Assembly: GCF_030813505.1 (NCBI RefSeq)
Contig: NZ_JAUSUE010000008.1
Length of the DNA stretch: 64,000 nucleotides
Strand: one strand, 5' to 3'
From: Pectinatus haikarae
Lineage (GTDB): Bacteria; Bacillota; Negativicutes; Selenomonadales; Selenomonadaceae
Made by a program: the position numbers and the translations under genes. The notes under the pieces are model-generated. The model did no database searches, had not been told where the DNA came from, and worked only from the letters and a program-made list of their open reading frames with translations. Positions 35,677 to 43,924 of this stretch are shown here, one piece after another. Position 1 is the first letter of the stretch. Each line of letters opens with the position of its first letter.

Positions 35677-35787
35677 GTTAAGACTGTAGTAATACTTCAA
35701 AAAAACTTTATTAGCTAAAGAAAAAGCATTGACTTTTCACTGCAATTATTTCTTCGGCCAGTAAATTTTTCTTGAAATAAATGGTAA

Positions 35788-36000
35788 TTACATTACCTGA
35801 ACGTTAATGGCTCTGAGCTTATTCGGGTCTCTGTTATCTTTTTCAATATCAAAAGAAACTTTCTGGTTTTCATCAAGAGATTTAAAACCTTCTGATTGGA
35901 TAGCTGAAAAATGAACGAAAACATCACCTTCGCCATCTTCTCTTGTAATAAATCCAAAACCTTTGTCTGCGTTAAACCATTTTACTGTACCTTTATTCAT
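35788..36000 (-). CDS. Cold-shock-domain RNA chaperone (CspA family)
   Basis: The 70-residue OB-fold protein binds single-stranded RNA. Both RNA-binding motifs are present: KGFGFI (RNP1, about residues 13-18) and VFVHFSAIQ (RNP2). An AGGAGG site lies just before the ATG. The message has a leader of about 115 bases starting from the promoter at 36123-36151, and the leader folds into a long hairpin followed by a T-run. That suggests regulation before translation. Confidence 0.96.
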   Translation of the reverse strand: MNKGTVKWFNADKGFGFITREDGEGDVFVHFSAIQSEGFKSLDENQKVSFDIEKDNRDPNKLRAINVQVM

Positions 36001-36038
36001 ATAAAGTACCTCCTATAATATTATCTGCATAAAAAAAT

Positions 36039-36092
36039 CTCACACACTTTTGTAAATCATTGTACAAACAATAACTTACAAAAATATGTGAG
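36039..36092 (-). promoter_or_regulatory. Structured leader of the cold-shock gene: hairpin plus T-run
   Basis: On the minus-strand transcript the arms 36076-36092 and 36039-36055 can pair over 17 positions (two G-U pairs). Inner arms ATTGT/ACAAT extend the stem. The hairpin is followed by AGATTTTTTT and then the AGGAGG site. The shape is that of an intrinsic terminator, but AU-rich, so it may act as a temperature-sensitive attenuator or as a cold-shock leader fold. Confidence 0.6.
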
Positions 36093-36122
36093 TTCAATTA
36101 GCACATTGTTGAATACTCATTA

Positions 36123-36151
36123 AGTATAGCATGTGTGTATTATATAGTCAA
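36123..36151 (-). promoter_or_regulatory. Promoter of the cold-shock gene
   Basis: On the minus strand TTGACT (36146-36151) and TATACT (36123-36128) have a 17-base spacer. Its -35 box lies inside the inverted repeat 36140-36154/36170-36184. Confidence 0.8.
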
Positions 36152-36184
36152 TAAATTTATAAAAAAATATTATTGACTATATAA
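36140..36184. repeat. 15-bp perfect inverted repeat joining two divergent promoters
   Basis: TTATATAGTCAATAA (36140-36154) and TTATTGACTATATAA (36170-36184) are perfect inverted copies. Each contains a TTGACT -35 box, one pointing to the cold-shock gene and one toward the tRNA. Confidence 0.8.
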
Positions 36185-36201
36185 TACCAATTGCCTATAA
36201 A
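36173..36201 (+). promoter_or_regulatory. Plus-strand promoter in the cold-shock/tRNA gap
   Basis: TTGACT at 36173-36178 and TATAAA at 36196-36201 are 17 bases apart. It could give a longer tRNA-Leu transcript or a small RNA of about 110 bases ahead of the tRNA promoter; no open reading frame is seen there. Confidence 0.5.
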
Positions 36202-36274
36202 ATAAAAACATAAGAATATAGGATTATATTAAATAGATTTGTCGAAGTAATTGTGATAAAAATTTAAATAATTA

Positions 36275-36303
36275 TTGACTGTATAAATAAAAACACGTAT
36301 AAT
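36275..36303 (+). promoter_or_regulatory. Promoter of tRNA-Leu
   Basis: TTGACT (36275-36280), a 17-base spacer and TATAAT (36298-36303) lie directly before the tRNA. Transcription would start within a few bases of the mature 5' end. Confidence 0.85.
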
Positions 36304-36313
36304 TAATGTCAAT

Positions 36314-36397
36314 GCGGAAGTGGCGGAATTGGCAGACGCGCTGGACTTAGGATCCAGTTCCCCGTGAGTGCAGGTTCAAGTCCTGTCTTCCGCACCA
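36314..36397 (+). tRNA. tRNA-Leu (anticodon UAG)
   Basis: The acceptor stem GCGGAAG pairs with CTTCCGC, followed by A and an encoded CCA end. The anticodon stem CTGGA/TCCAG encloses CTTAGGA, giving anticodon UAG, which reads CUA and other CUN codons. The long variable arm (TTCCCCGTGAGTGC region) is the class II feature of leucine tRNAs, and the GGTTCAAGTCC T-arm is present. It has its own promoter and terminator. Confidence 0.96.
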
Positions 36398-36408
36398 ATA
36401 AGAATATT

Positions 36409-36443
36409 AATGCACTTCGAGAAACTTTCGAAGTGCATTTTTT
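36409..36443 (+). terminator. Terminator after tRNA-Leu
   Basis: ATGCACTTCGA (36410-36420) pairs with TCGAAGTGCAT (36428-36438), followed by T6. It may also serve the convergent GH18-like gene. Confidence 0.88.
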
Positions 36444-36456
36444 ATGTTTGAATCGG

Positions 36457-37452
36457 TCATTCATCGTCACCCAAGCGCCATAAACTTATGGCATTGATAC
36501 CCATTTCGCCGGCTTTTTTTGACCATTCCGCAATAGTTTTTTTATCAGCAAACCATACAGTATAGTTTATGCTTTCATCTTTATAAGAAAAAAACAATGC
36601 ACCGCTTTTTTCATCACGCTTTGTATTTGTCTGATGTTTTTGTGCCAGCATTTCCGCTTGGTCAGATGATATAAATCTTTTTTCTCCATTGCTTCCCCAC
36701 AGGCATCCACCAGCTGAAAAGGCGGCACCTACCGGACCTGGCAATGCCTTCATTGAGTTACTTGTTTGCTCTATGAAAGCAAAATCAGCTTTGGGACCCG
36801 GCCCGCTGTGCAGCCCGTATAAATTGTACATCATTACTACATATTGAGGACCACGGGGAAAATTGTAAGCCGCAAATTTTACAGAAGGCTCTAAAATGAC
36901 GCGCAGTTTTATGTTTTGGGCGTATGCTTTATCGTAAAGAATTTTAATAAAGTGTATATATTCTTCGGCTGTATATTTATCTTTAAAAATTTGTTCATAG
37001 TCAAGATCAATACCGTTAAAACCATTCTTCTGCGCCAGAGCAATTATCTTGTCGGCATAGATAATTTTCTTCATATTGCCGTCAAGAGTTCTTTTTACTA
37101 AAGTAATACTTTTTAGACTGTTTTTATTATGTGACACAACATCATTGACAATGGTGAGATACCTTCTGGGAATATCATTGTTCAACAGGACGGCAGAGTC
37201 AAAATCGTCGGGCAGAGTCAACTGATCTTCATCTGAAAAATAAGCAGCAAAATATGATATACTGTCGTACTTTTTTGACGGCAGTTTATTTGGGTCCTTT
37301 GGCATATCCCAATAGACAAGCCACGCACTATTTTCTGCAGGACTTTCTGGCATAGGCCGTGTTGAACACCATGCCGTATAGGCGGAAAAAAGCAGTATTA
37401 AACTTAAAGCAAAGCCAACCGCAAGTTTTGTTATTTTGGGGTAATATTTCAT
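36457..37452 (-). CDS. Secreted GH18-like glycoside hydrolase family protein
   Basis: The 331-residue protein has an N-terminal signal/anchor (LAVGFALSLILLFSAYTAWC) and a TIM-barrel with GFNGIDLDYEQI (near residues 145-156). That contains the DxxDxDxE-like core of family 18 hydrolases with the acid Glu. Later blocks (LEPSVKF, MMYNLYG, GINAISLWRLGDD) fit the barrel strands. It would cleave or bind an amino-sugar glycan. It starts 12 bases after the upstream deacetylase gene stops, with GGAGGAG as ribosome site, and is the last gene of the polysaccharide operon. In poly-GlcNAc systems PgaB unites a deacetylase and a hydrolase in one chain; here they seem to be two proteins. Confidence 0.78.
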   Translation of the reverse strand: MKYYPKITKLAVGFALSLILLFSAYTAWCSTRPMPESPAENSAWLVYWDMPKDPNKLPSKKYDSISYFAAYFSDEDQLTLPDDFDSAVLLNNDIPRRYLTIVNDVVSHNKNSLKSITLVKRTLDGNMKKIIYADKIIALAQKNGFNGIDLDYEQIFKDKYTAEEYIHFIKILYDKAYAQNIKLRVILEPSVKFAAYNFPRGPQYVVMMYNLYGLHSGPGPKADFAFIEQTSNSMKALPGPVGAAFSAGGCLWGSNGEKRFISSDQAEMLAQKHQTNTKRDEKSGALFFSYKDESINYTVWFADKKTIAEWSKKAGEMGINAISLWRLGDDE

Positions 37453-37463
37453 CTTCTCCTCCG

Positions 37464-39323
37464 TTATAAATATTTTACAAACCAACCAATAATTGCTTCA
37501 CCGTATTTTTTCCCCGTGTATATTATTTTCTCCATTCCGGTATATTTGGAAGAGAATAAGATATTTTCTCTTGAAAGGTTCTTGATAGTCAATCCGTCAA
37601 ATACAGCGTCGTAAACATCATCAGTGAGATTCCTTTGATCGAAGCCATGGGTTGTCCAGCCTGAAAGTAAAAACAGTCCGCCGGCATCTGTTTTAGAAAG
37701 TTTCGTATTTACTGCCGGTTTTTCATTCACTGAAACGCTGATATCATCATCTTTCAGTGTAATTGATAATTTTATATCCCCCTTCTCATTAGCGTTTATC
37801 TCGGGAATGTATTCTTCTCCTCCCTCGGCTACGGACGGGGCAGCGGTCTTTTCTGAATTTAATCTTTTTAAATACACCTGTGCCTGTCCTGTGGATGGAG
37901 CATAGCGGGAAAAAGTTTCCAATTCTTTTTTTCGTGCAGCAAGACTGTCTTCTTCAATTGATTTTATGGGAATATTATTTATACGATCAAGGTTTACACT
38001 TGCTAATTCAACCTCTTTGCTGTCTTTTTTTTCTCTGACAAATAACTCTCTGCCGCTTACCAGTACACTTATATAGTTGTTCATGGCATCATCGCTGCGC
38101 ATGCGGATTTCCTGTTCGCCTTGTTTGTTGCCTTCCAATTTTACATCTATACTAATGTTTTTATAATTGTTGCTGTTTTTTAATTTTATTATGCCTTGAT
38201 CTTCCGGCAATGAAGTTATATATATTTTTTCATCTAAGAATTCACTGGCACCTTTCAAGACACTCCATGCTGCAGATTTTGAACTATCACCGGTTTCAAA
38301 ATTCAGATCCTGTCCGGTATCATATTTTATACGCATTAAAAGATGATTTGACGGCCACCATGCCTGAGGCTGCAGTCGTGTTAAATCGTATATACTGCTG
38401 TTTTTTATATTGAGTGCGTAACCTTCCCTGTTGAAATTCAGCTTGAAAAGTTTGGTCAGCCAATAGGCGTTTACATTGCTTACCTGGGGATCATTGCCAA
38501 AGCTTCCCGTATTGGCGTGCATCAATATACTGACAGGCGGTACATAGCCGATATTGTCTATATATGAAGATTCGAGTTTCTCGTAATCATAACTTATTCT
38601 ATCCTTCATTCTATCATAGCTTTCCTTGGGAACACCGTATTTGTCTCTGATATAATCCATGAGATAATGGTTGTATCTGCGGCCCAAATACTGATGCATC
38701 ATTGAAAACATGAGAGGATTAACTTCCCCAAGATAATTGCCGTATCTGTCAAAAATGTTGATGTAAAATAGTCTGTAACCGTTGGAACCAAGTTCCCAGT
38801 AAGTGCTGTCCAGAAGCTGCTGCAAATCTTCCGGTGACAGAAATTTATTATCTTTTTTTGTGAAGTTTTCCGGATAAGTAAAAATAGCGGCCTTATAGTT
38901 TAATTTTTCTAAAATATCTTTGGCAAAAATGGCTGTGTCTCTGCGTCCGTCTTCGAACATCAGATAAACTGCCTTATCTGGCAGTTTATCACCATTTTTA
39001 TAATAATTGTATATGTCTTCAGAAGTTATTGTTTCATAGCCTTGCTTTTTCAATGATTCAAGCTGGTGTCTCAATCTGTCCTGTGATATGAGCAGCTGAC
39101 TGCCTTCTGTCCGCTGCACACCAAAATAGGATAGAGCTATAAATCCTTTTTCTTCCTGTATTTTATCGGTATATGGCTGGTAGGTATCTCTGTAGAAAAT
39201 ATTGTATATAGAAAATAGAAGGATTGCACTTAATAATACCAGCTGCAATACAGTTCGTATAAATTTCTTCCTATTGCGTATTCGAGAGAAATTTTTACTG
39301 TCAGTATCATTATTTTTTTCCAT
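37464..39323 (-). CDS. Membrane-anchored polysaccharide-deacetylase-like protein with C-terminal beta domain
   Basis: The 619-residue protein has one N-terminal membrane helix (VLQLVLLSAILLFSIYNIFY). A NodB-like domain follows (about 45-330) in which the metal-binding TFDDG motif is changed to MFEDGRRDT near residue 121, and a long C-terminal part is rich in beta strands. I do not find a clear zinc HxxxH motif, so activity is doubtful or unusual. The layout recalls PgaB/IcaB deacetylases that trim poly-N-acetylglucosamine during export. ATG 39323 is supported by GGGAGG. It overlaps the end of the PilZ-GT2 gene by 14 bases, showing coupled translation. Confidence 0.72.
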   Translation of the reverse strand: MEKNNDTDSKNFSRIRNRKKFIRTVLQLVLLSAILLFSIYNIFYRDTYQPYTDKIQEEKGFIALSYFGVQRTEGSQLLISQDRLRHQLESLKKQGYETITSEDIYNYYKNGDKLPDKAVYLMFEDGRRDTAIFAKDILEKLNYKAAIFTYPENFTKKDNKFLSPEDLQQLLDSTYWELGSNGYRLFYINIFDRYGNYLGEVNPLMFSMMHQYLGRRYNHYLMDYIRDKYGVPKESYDRMKDRISYDYEKLESSYIDNIGYVPPVSILMHANTGSFGNDPQVSNVNAYWLTKLFKLNFNREGYALNIKNSSIYDLTRLQPQAWWPSNHLLMRIKYDTGQDLNFETGDSSKSAAWSVLKGASEFLDEKIYITSLPEDQGIIKLKNSNNYKNISIDVKLEGNKQGEQEIRMRSDDAMNNYISVLVSGRELFVREKKDSKEVELASVNLDRINNIPIKSIEEDSLAARKKELETFSRYAPSTGQAQVYLKRLNSEKTAAPSVAEGGEEYIPEINANEKGDIKLSITLKDDDISVSVNEKPAVNTKLSKTDAGGLFLLSGWTTHGFDQRNLTDDVYDAVFDGLTIKNLSRENILFSSKYTGMEKIIYTGKKYGEAIIGWFVKYL

Positions 39324-41211
39324 CAGCACTACCTCCCTTATGATTTTGTTCATCATAAGCTTTTATATCAGCGGCAGTCAGTCGCGTGCCCCATGTCGAT
39401 TTCCAGAAAGTCACCCAGGCAATCGGCATTTGCCATAATAGCACAGCCTCATAGTACAAGCAAAACCACATCCCGTATAACCATGTGGTGCTGCGGCGCA
39501 AAAATAGCTGGGCAACGCTCATCAATAAGGCCATCATTAAAATGCCTATGAGAAAAGTCAGAGGAAAAACTCGGTGTGCTAGTGGTATATATATGAGATT
39601 GTAAATCACAATTATCGGGGCAAGCATGGGAACAAGCAATCCCATATAGAAAGATAATGCCATAAATGGTTCTTTTTTCCACATGTAGGTTGCGGCTAAG
39701 AGCGATTCTCTGAGCCATGAACGTTTCCAACGCATTTGCTGACGTAAAAAGATTTTATAGGTATTAGGGACTATTGTTGAACATACAGCGCTGTCCTGAT
39801 AATCAGTGCGATGTGAGCGCAGAATAAAATTTGTCATTGAACGGTCATCGCCAAAAGTAGCTTTTTGACCTAAAAATTTTTGGTCCAGCCATGCTTTGCT
39901 GTATTTCAAAACAAGATCTTTCCTGTAGCAGGACAATGGACCGGACAAGCAGGTAACCGCATCGAACAATCCTTCTGCCGCTTTCAATATACGAAAAGCT
40001 ATATAATATCTGACGGACTGCATTTTTGTCAGAGCATTCGTGTAAGTATTAGCCACGTCTGTGCGTCCGGAAACGCCTCCTACTTTTTTATCCTGGAAGG
40101 GCTGTACAATATTTCTTATTGCAAATGAATCAAGAAAACTATCAGAATCGACAAAAACCAATAAATCATTTTTTGCCATTTTGGCACCTATGGCCAGGGC
40201 TTCTCTTTTTCCGACATTCACTGGCTGAACATAGTAATGGATCCTTTCCTTTATATTATAGCCTTGTTCTTTATGCAATTCGGAAATTATTTCTTTTATC
40301 ATAGCTACAGAATTATCATTGGAACAATCGTCTACGACTATAACTTCTAAACGGTCAGTGGGATAATCCTGATTGATGCAGCTCAGAATAGTTCGTTTTA
40401 TCCATGCTTCTTCATTAAAACAGGGAATTATAATTGTTACAGATGGTGTAAACCGCGGATTTATCGGTGTCGGTCTGTAAAATGCACCGAATAGATATCG
40501 GCTGAGAAGAAATGTCGCGGTGAGAATGCTGTATAGATACAGTATTTTGTTGAAGCTGAAGTAAAGAATGCTGGATGAACGAAGCAATATAATGAACAGA
40601 CAGACAAAAAATATGAAAAAAGATGCAATTGATAACATATAAAACTGCCTTTTAGCATAAATATATTGAGCTAAAATCTGATCAAAGCAAAAAGCACAGC
40701 AGATTTTATTTGTATGATCTTTATAAGAACGCACCCATTTTGCACGTATTTTTCTTATTTTCATCTCGTATCCTTCCGGCATAGTTCCGGGAGCAATGCG
40801 GAAAGTCAGCCTGACATATGATGAATTTTTTGCTAGTTCCTGATATTCTTCGGGAATGTTGCATGATATGCCAGAACTTGATAGATTGACAGTTCGGCCG
40901 ACGACAGTGCTTTTGTGTCCATTTTCATCAAATATTTCTATTTTGACTGTGTAATCTACCAAATAGCGTCGACCGGTGTCTTCTTTTTGTTTGCTGACGA
41001 CATAATCTTCGTGTTGATTACTGTTATTTATACCGCGGCGGTCTACATTTGTCCTTTTTTTATCTTTGTCAGGTACATTAGGGAGGATCCTTCTGTCTGA
41101 CATTTGCTGAAGAAGGATATCGTCCCTGTTTGTCATGTCATTTTTTTGTATATTAGCGATATTTTTTTTGATATTCGCTGTCTGTTTCGGCGTTTTGTTT
41201 TCATTGTTCAT
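39310..41211 (-). CDS. PilZ-GT2 processive polysaccharide synthase
   Basis: The 633-residue protein should polymerise and export a polysaccharide through the inner membrane. An N-terminal PilZ-like domain (about 80-190) has the second c-di-GMP motif NLSSSGISC; the first motif is reduced to GRRYLVD, without the second Arg of RxxxR. Two membrane helices (about 190-240) precede a family 2 glycosyltransferase domain with VTIIIPCFNEE, VVDDCS, FVDSDS near 355, the GDDR acceptor motif, and QQMRW near 495. Four or so C-terminal helices complete the cellulose/hyaluronan/poly-GlcNAc synthase pattern. Having PilZ at the N-terminus differs from BcsA, where it is C-terminal. The start at ATG 41211 overlaps the upstream gene by 11 bases. 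Confidence 0.85.
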   Translation of the reverse strand: MNNENKTPKQTANIKKNIANIQKNDMTNRDDILLQQMSDRRILPNVPDKDKKRTNVDRRGINNSNQHEDYVVSKQKEDTGRRYLVDYTVKIEIFDENGHKSTVVGRTVNLSSSGISCNIPEEYQELAKNSSYVRLTFRIAPGTMPEGYEMKIRKIRAKWVRSYKDHTNKICCAFCFDQILAQYIYAKRQFYMLSIASFFIFFVCLFIILLRSSSILYFSFNKILYLYSILTATFLLSRYLFGAFYRPTPINPRFTPSVTIIIPCFNEEAWIKRTILSCINQDYPTDRLEVIVVDDCSNDNSVAMIKEIISELHKEQGYNIKERIHYYVQPVNVGKREALAIGAKMAKNDLLVFVDSDSFLDSFAIRNIVQPFQDKKVGGVSGRTDVANTYTNALTKMQSVRYYIAFRILKAAEGLFDAVTCLSGPLSCYRKDLVLKYSKAWLDQKFLGQKATFGDDRSMTNFILRSHRTDYQDSAVCSTIVPNTYKIFLRQQMRWKRSWLRESLLAATYMWKKEPFMALSFYMGLLVPMLAPIIVIYNLIYIPLAHRVFPLTFLIGILMMALLMSVAQLFLRRSTTWLYGMWFCLYYEAVLLWQMPIAWVTFWKSTWGTRLTAADIKAYDEQNHKGGSADGKK

Positions 41212-43879
41212 ATTTTTCACCGCCTATATTGTAGCTGGAATCTTTGGAAACAGACATTTTAGTATACTTCGGATTGGACTGATTATAATCATCAACTAAA
41301 TAATCCGAAAGACGGGCTGGAATAAATTTGGCAGGATCGCCATCTTTACGCTGTTCATTTGCCGTGAGCAGCAGGTCGAGAGCTCGTGCAGTATATTCGG
41401 CGTTGTCGCTCATATGCATCACTAAGATGGCACCTTTTCTTACTTTTCCGTTTTCATATATGCCGGTTTTTATATCATTAAGCATACTCAGCAGATTGGG
41501 CTGATCGTAATCATGTGTGCTGTAAGATCCATCAATGACGTACGTATAGCCATTGGCGTATAAACTTTCCAAGCCCATTCGGCTCACAGTCAACTGGGGC
41601 GGTCTAAAGTATCGTGTAAGAGACGGCTGCCCGTTTATAACAACATCACCAACAACTGTTTCCAGTTTTTTGTAGCTGTCATGTAAATCCTGCATATATG
41701 CTTCACGTGATTGTACGGATCTTTTTTGAATATTTGTCCGGGCATCCTGTGTAGTCATAGGCTTATGCCAATCACTGTGCGAGCCTATGTCATGACCATC
41801 CATGGCGATGGATCGCAAAAGGTTAGGGTTATTCATTACGTTATGTGTAAGAACAAAAAAATTGGCCTTTGCATTGTGTTTACGAAGTACATATAATAAT
41901 GGGTTTATAGCTGCATCCGTGCCCCAGTCGTCAAAGGTAAAAAAAATGACAGGATCATTTGTATGTATTTGTCCGGTTTTGTCAAATGATCTCATTTCTG
42001 CAAGTGAAAATCCATAAGCATTGCTGTCGATGCTGACAGCAGGATTACCGATGAATCTTTCTTTGATATAACTTTTAAAGGAAAGAGCTTGTCCTGCCAT
42101 TTGATTATATTGGCTGTGCAGGTATTCGGGAACATCCGCTTCAGAAGAAAAAGCATAACGATAGGCTGAATTTGACATTATCTGTCCTACCGATTTTATA
42201 GTATAGGCGGAATTATTATTGCGTGTATTGACCTTGGGATCATCGTAAAAGGAATTATAAGCTATATTGTCTATTTTTTTACGTTTTATGAGGTCCATTA
42301 CTTTTCCTGCCATAGAATCATCATCATAATAGTCAAGGCGGAAATAAACTATCCAGCCTCTTCCCAAAGAGTATACATATTTGCCGAAAAGCCCGTTAAC
42401 AACATTTTCTGCCGCAGTATATCCTTTCATATCAGATCTTACAGCATTTATATAGGGGGATACCATGGTTAAGCCCATCGCAGCAAGTGCTTCACGAGTT
42501 TCATCGGCAACTGCTCCCCAGGGCTGCATTGCTATGGATGGATAGGCTCCCATCGATTCAAGCCGGGAACGAACATAATCTACTTCTGCACATACGGTAT
42601 AGAAGTTTGAATTCTTGAGTGAGCGTATACCGATACCGACTTCATTGCCGCTGGCTATTATATCTTTTATCATAGACGGATTATTATCAATATCATTTTT
42701 CATAACAAAAAAGGTTCCTGTTGCATTCATTCTTTTTAGGCGGTTCAGTATATCATAGACGGTATCAGATTTTGTTAATCCTGCAAAAGCAAAACTCAGG
42801 GATGGCTCTGTTGTTAAGATCATTTTTATGGGCTCAGCTAAAGTACCGGCATTTTTTTGTCTGATGTATTCATAATCAATATTTTGGGCTTGAGCTTTAC
42901 TGAAGAATAATGTATCAGCTAAAAAAATAATTTTTTCCTGCAGTTTTTTTATAGATATTGAAGCAATATTTATATTATTATTTTTGGCAGTTTTAAGTTC
43001 ACTGACCAATCGCATATTTGTGATATCGGTTGTCTTGATATTGTACTTATCCATTGATTTGAGGATGCGTTCCGTAACATCGACAATATTCTGTCTGACG
43101 ATATTATTATCCACACCGGTTTTCAGCCCAGGCTGTTTGTCAAAAGCTGGTCGTTCATCTTTTTTTTCAGGTTTGTATTGCACTCTGTTGACAGGAGTTG
43201 CTACATCTAGAGAAATTATACTGCCGGGAATAATGGTTTTAATTAATGCATCGGCAGCGGCATCTGTGTCTATGGTATCCTTTTTTACATATACATTGGT
43301 TTTTACCGCGGCTTTAAGGTCAGCTGCGGCAGCTGTTTTGAGGAGTGCTGTTGTATACGTTGTTTGAGGTGCTTTGAATATTTCAGCTGCTGTACCTGTA
43401 GTTACCTTAATCACTTTTTGTGTTTTCAACAGCTGTAATAATATTTCTTCCTGGGGCATTTTATCCAGTTCAGATAAGCCTACATAGGTGTAATTGCCAA
43501 TGGTGTAATTTCTTTCATGGATTTTTTTCAGGGAGTCATTGTCAATGGCAGCACTGCTGCCATCAATAAAGAATGATGCTTTGACATTATATTTGTCTAA
43601 AAGATCTAAAAGACGGTCAGTCGTTGTAGGGTCAGGTAACCCGTCGAAAGTGAGAACTATCTCTTTCGTTTCGGGTGAGTTGACATATATTTTGGCAGGA
43701 ATGATATCATTATGGATTTTTTGCTTGGCTTGTGCCAGTTCATTGTCAACGTTATATTCTATTGACAAATCAGTGATATCAGAGTGTCTGTAGGAATCGG
43801 CACTATAAAAATACCAATATCCGCATATTGCGGCCGCCAGTATAATAAACACAGCTATGAGTATGTTCCTGTTCAGCAT
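41201..43879 (-). CDS. Membrane-anchored protein with three NodB-like polysaccharide deacetylase domains
   Basis: The 892-residue protein has an N-terminal anchor (ILIAVFIILAAAICGYWYFY) and three successive NodB-like regions. The first (about 70-230) has VLTFDGLPDPTTTDRLLDLL near 78, and the second (about 350-560) begins LSFAFAGLTKSDTVYDIL; both lack the Asp-Asp and His motifs. The third (about 640-830) keeps FFTFDDWGTD near 648, GSHSDWHKP with HxxxH near 701, YFRPPQL, and VMHMSD, so it is probably active in removing N- or O-acetyl groups. It starts 45 bases after the barrel gene and is translationally linked to the synthase, implying that it modifies the nascent polymer in the periplasm. Confidence 0.82.
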   Translation of the reverse strand: MLNRNILIAVFIILAAAICGYWYFYSADSYRHSDITDLSIEYNVDNELAQAKQKIHNDIIPAKIYVNSPETKEIVLTFDGLPDPTTTDRLLDLLDKYNVKASFFIDGSSAAIDNDSLKKIHERNYTIGNYTYVGLSELDKMPQEEILLQLLKTQKVIKVTTGTAAEIFKAPQTTYTTALLKTAAAADLKAAVKTNVYVKKDTIDTDAAADALIKTIIPGSIISLDVATPVNRVQYKPEKKDERPAFDKQPGLKTGVDNNIVRQNIVDVTERILKSMDKYNIKTTDITNMRLVSELKTAKNNNINIASISIKKLQEKIIFLADTLFFSKAQAQNIDYEYIRQKNAGTLAEPIKMILTTEPSLSFAFAGLTKSDTVYDILNRLKRMNATGTFFVMKNDIDNNPSMIKDIIASGNEVGIGIRSLKNSNFYTVCAEVDYVRSRLESMGAYPSIAMQPWGAVADETREALAAMGLTMVSPYINAVRSDMKGYTAAENVVNGLFGKYVYSLGRGWIVYFRLDYYDDDSMAGKVMDLIKRKKIDNIAYNSFYDDPKVNTRNNNSAYTIKSVGQIMSNSAYRYAFSSEADVPEYLHSQYNQMAGQALSFKSYIKERFIGNPAVSIDSNAYGFSLAEMRSFDKTGQIHTNDPVIFFTFDDWGTDAAINPLLYVLRKHNAKANFFVLTHNVMNNPNLLRSIAMDGHDIGSHSDWHKPMTTQDARTNIQKRSVQSREAYMQDLHDSYKKLETVVGDVVINGQPSLTRYFRPPQLTVSRMGLESLYANGYTYVIDGSYSTHDYDQPNLLSMLNDIKTGIYENGKVRKGAILVMHMSDNAEYTARALDLLLTANEQRKDGDPAKFIPARLSDYLVDDYNQSNPKYTKMSVSKDSSYNIGGEKYEQ

Positions 43880-43924
43880 AAACTTTATCCCCCTTTACAA
43901 TTTCGAAAGCTATGCTCTTGTTCT

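Noticed and set aside
40119..40700. Small reading frames opposite the PilZ-GT2 gene
   Set aside because: No start signals or conserved motifs; they are explained by the synthase gene on the minus strand.
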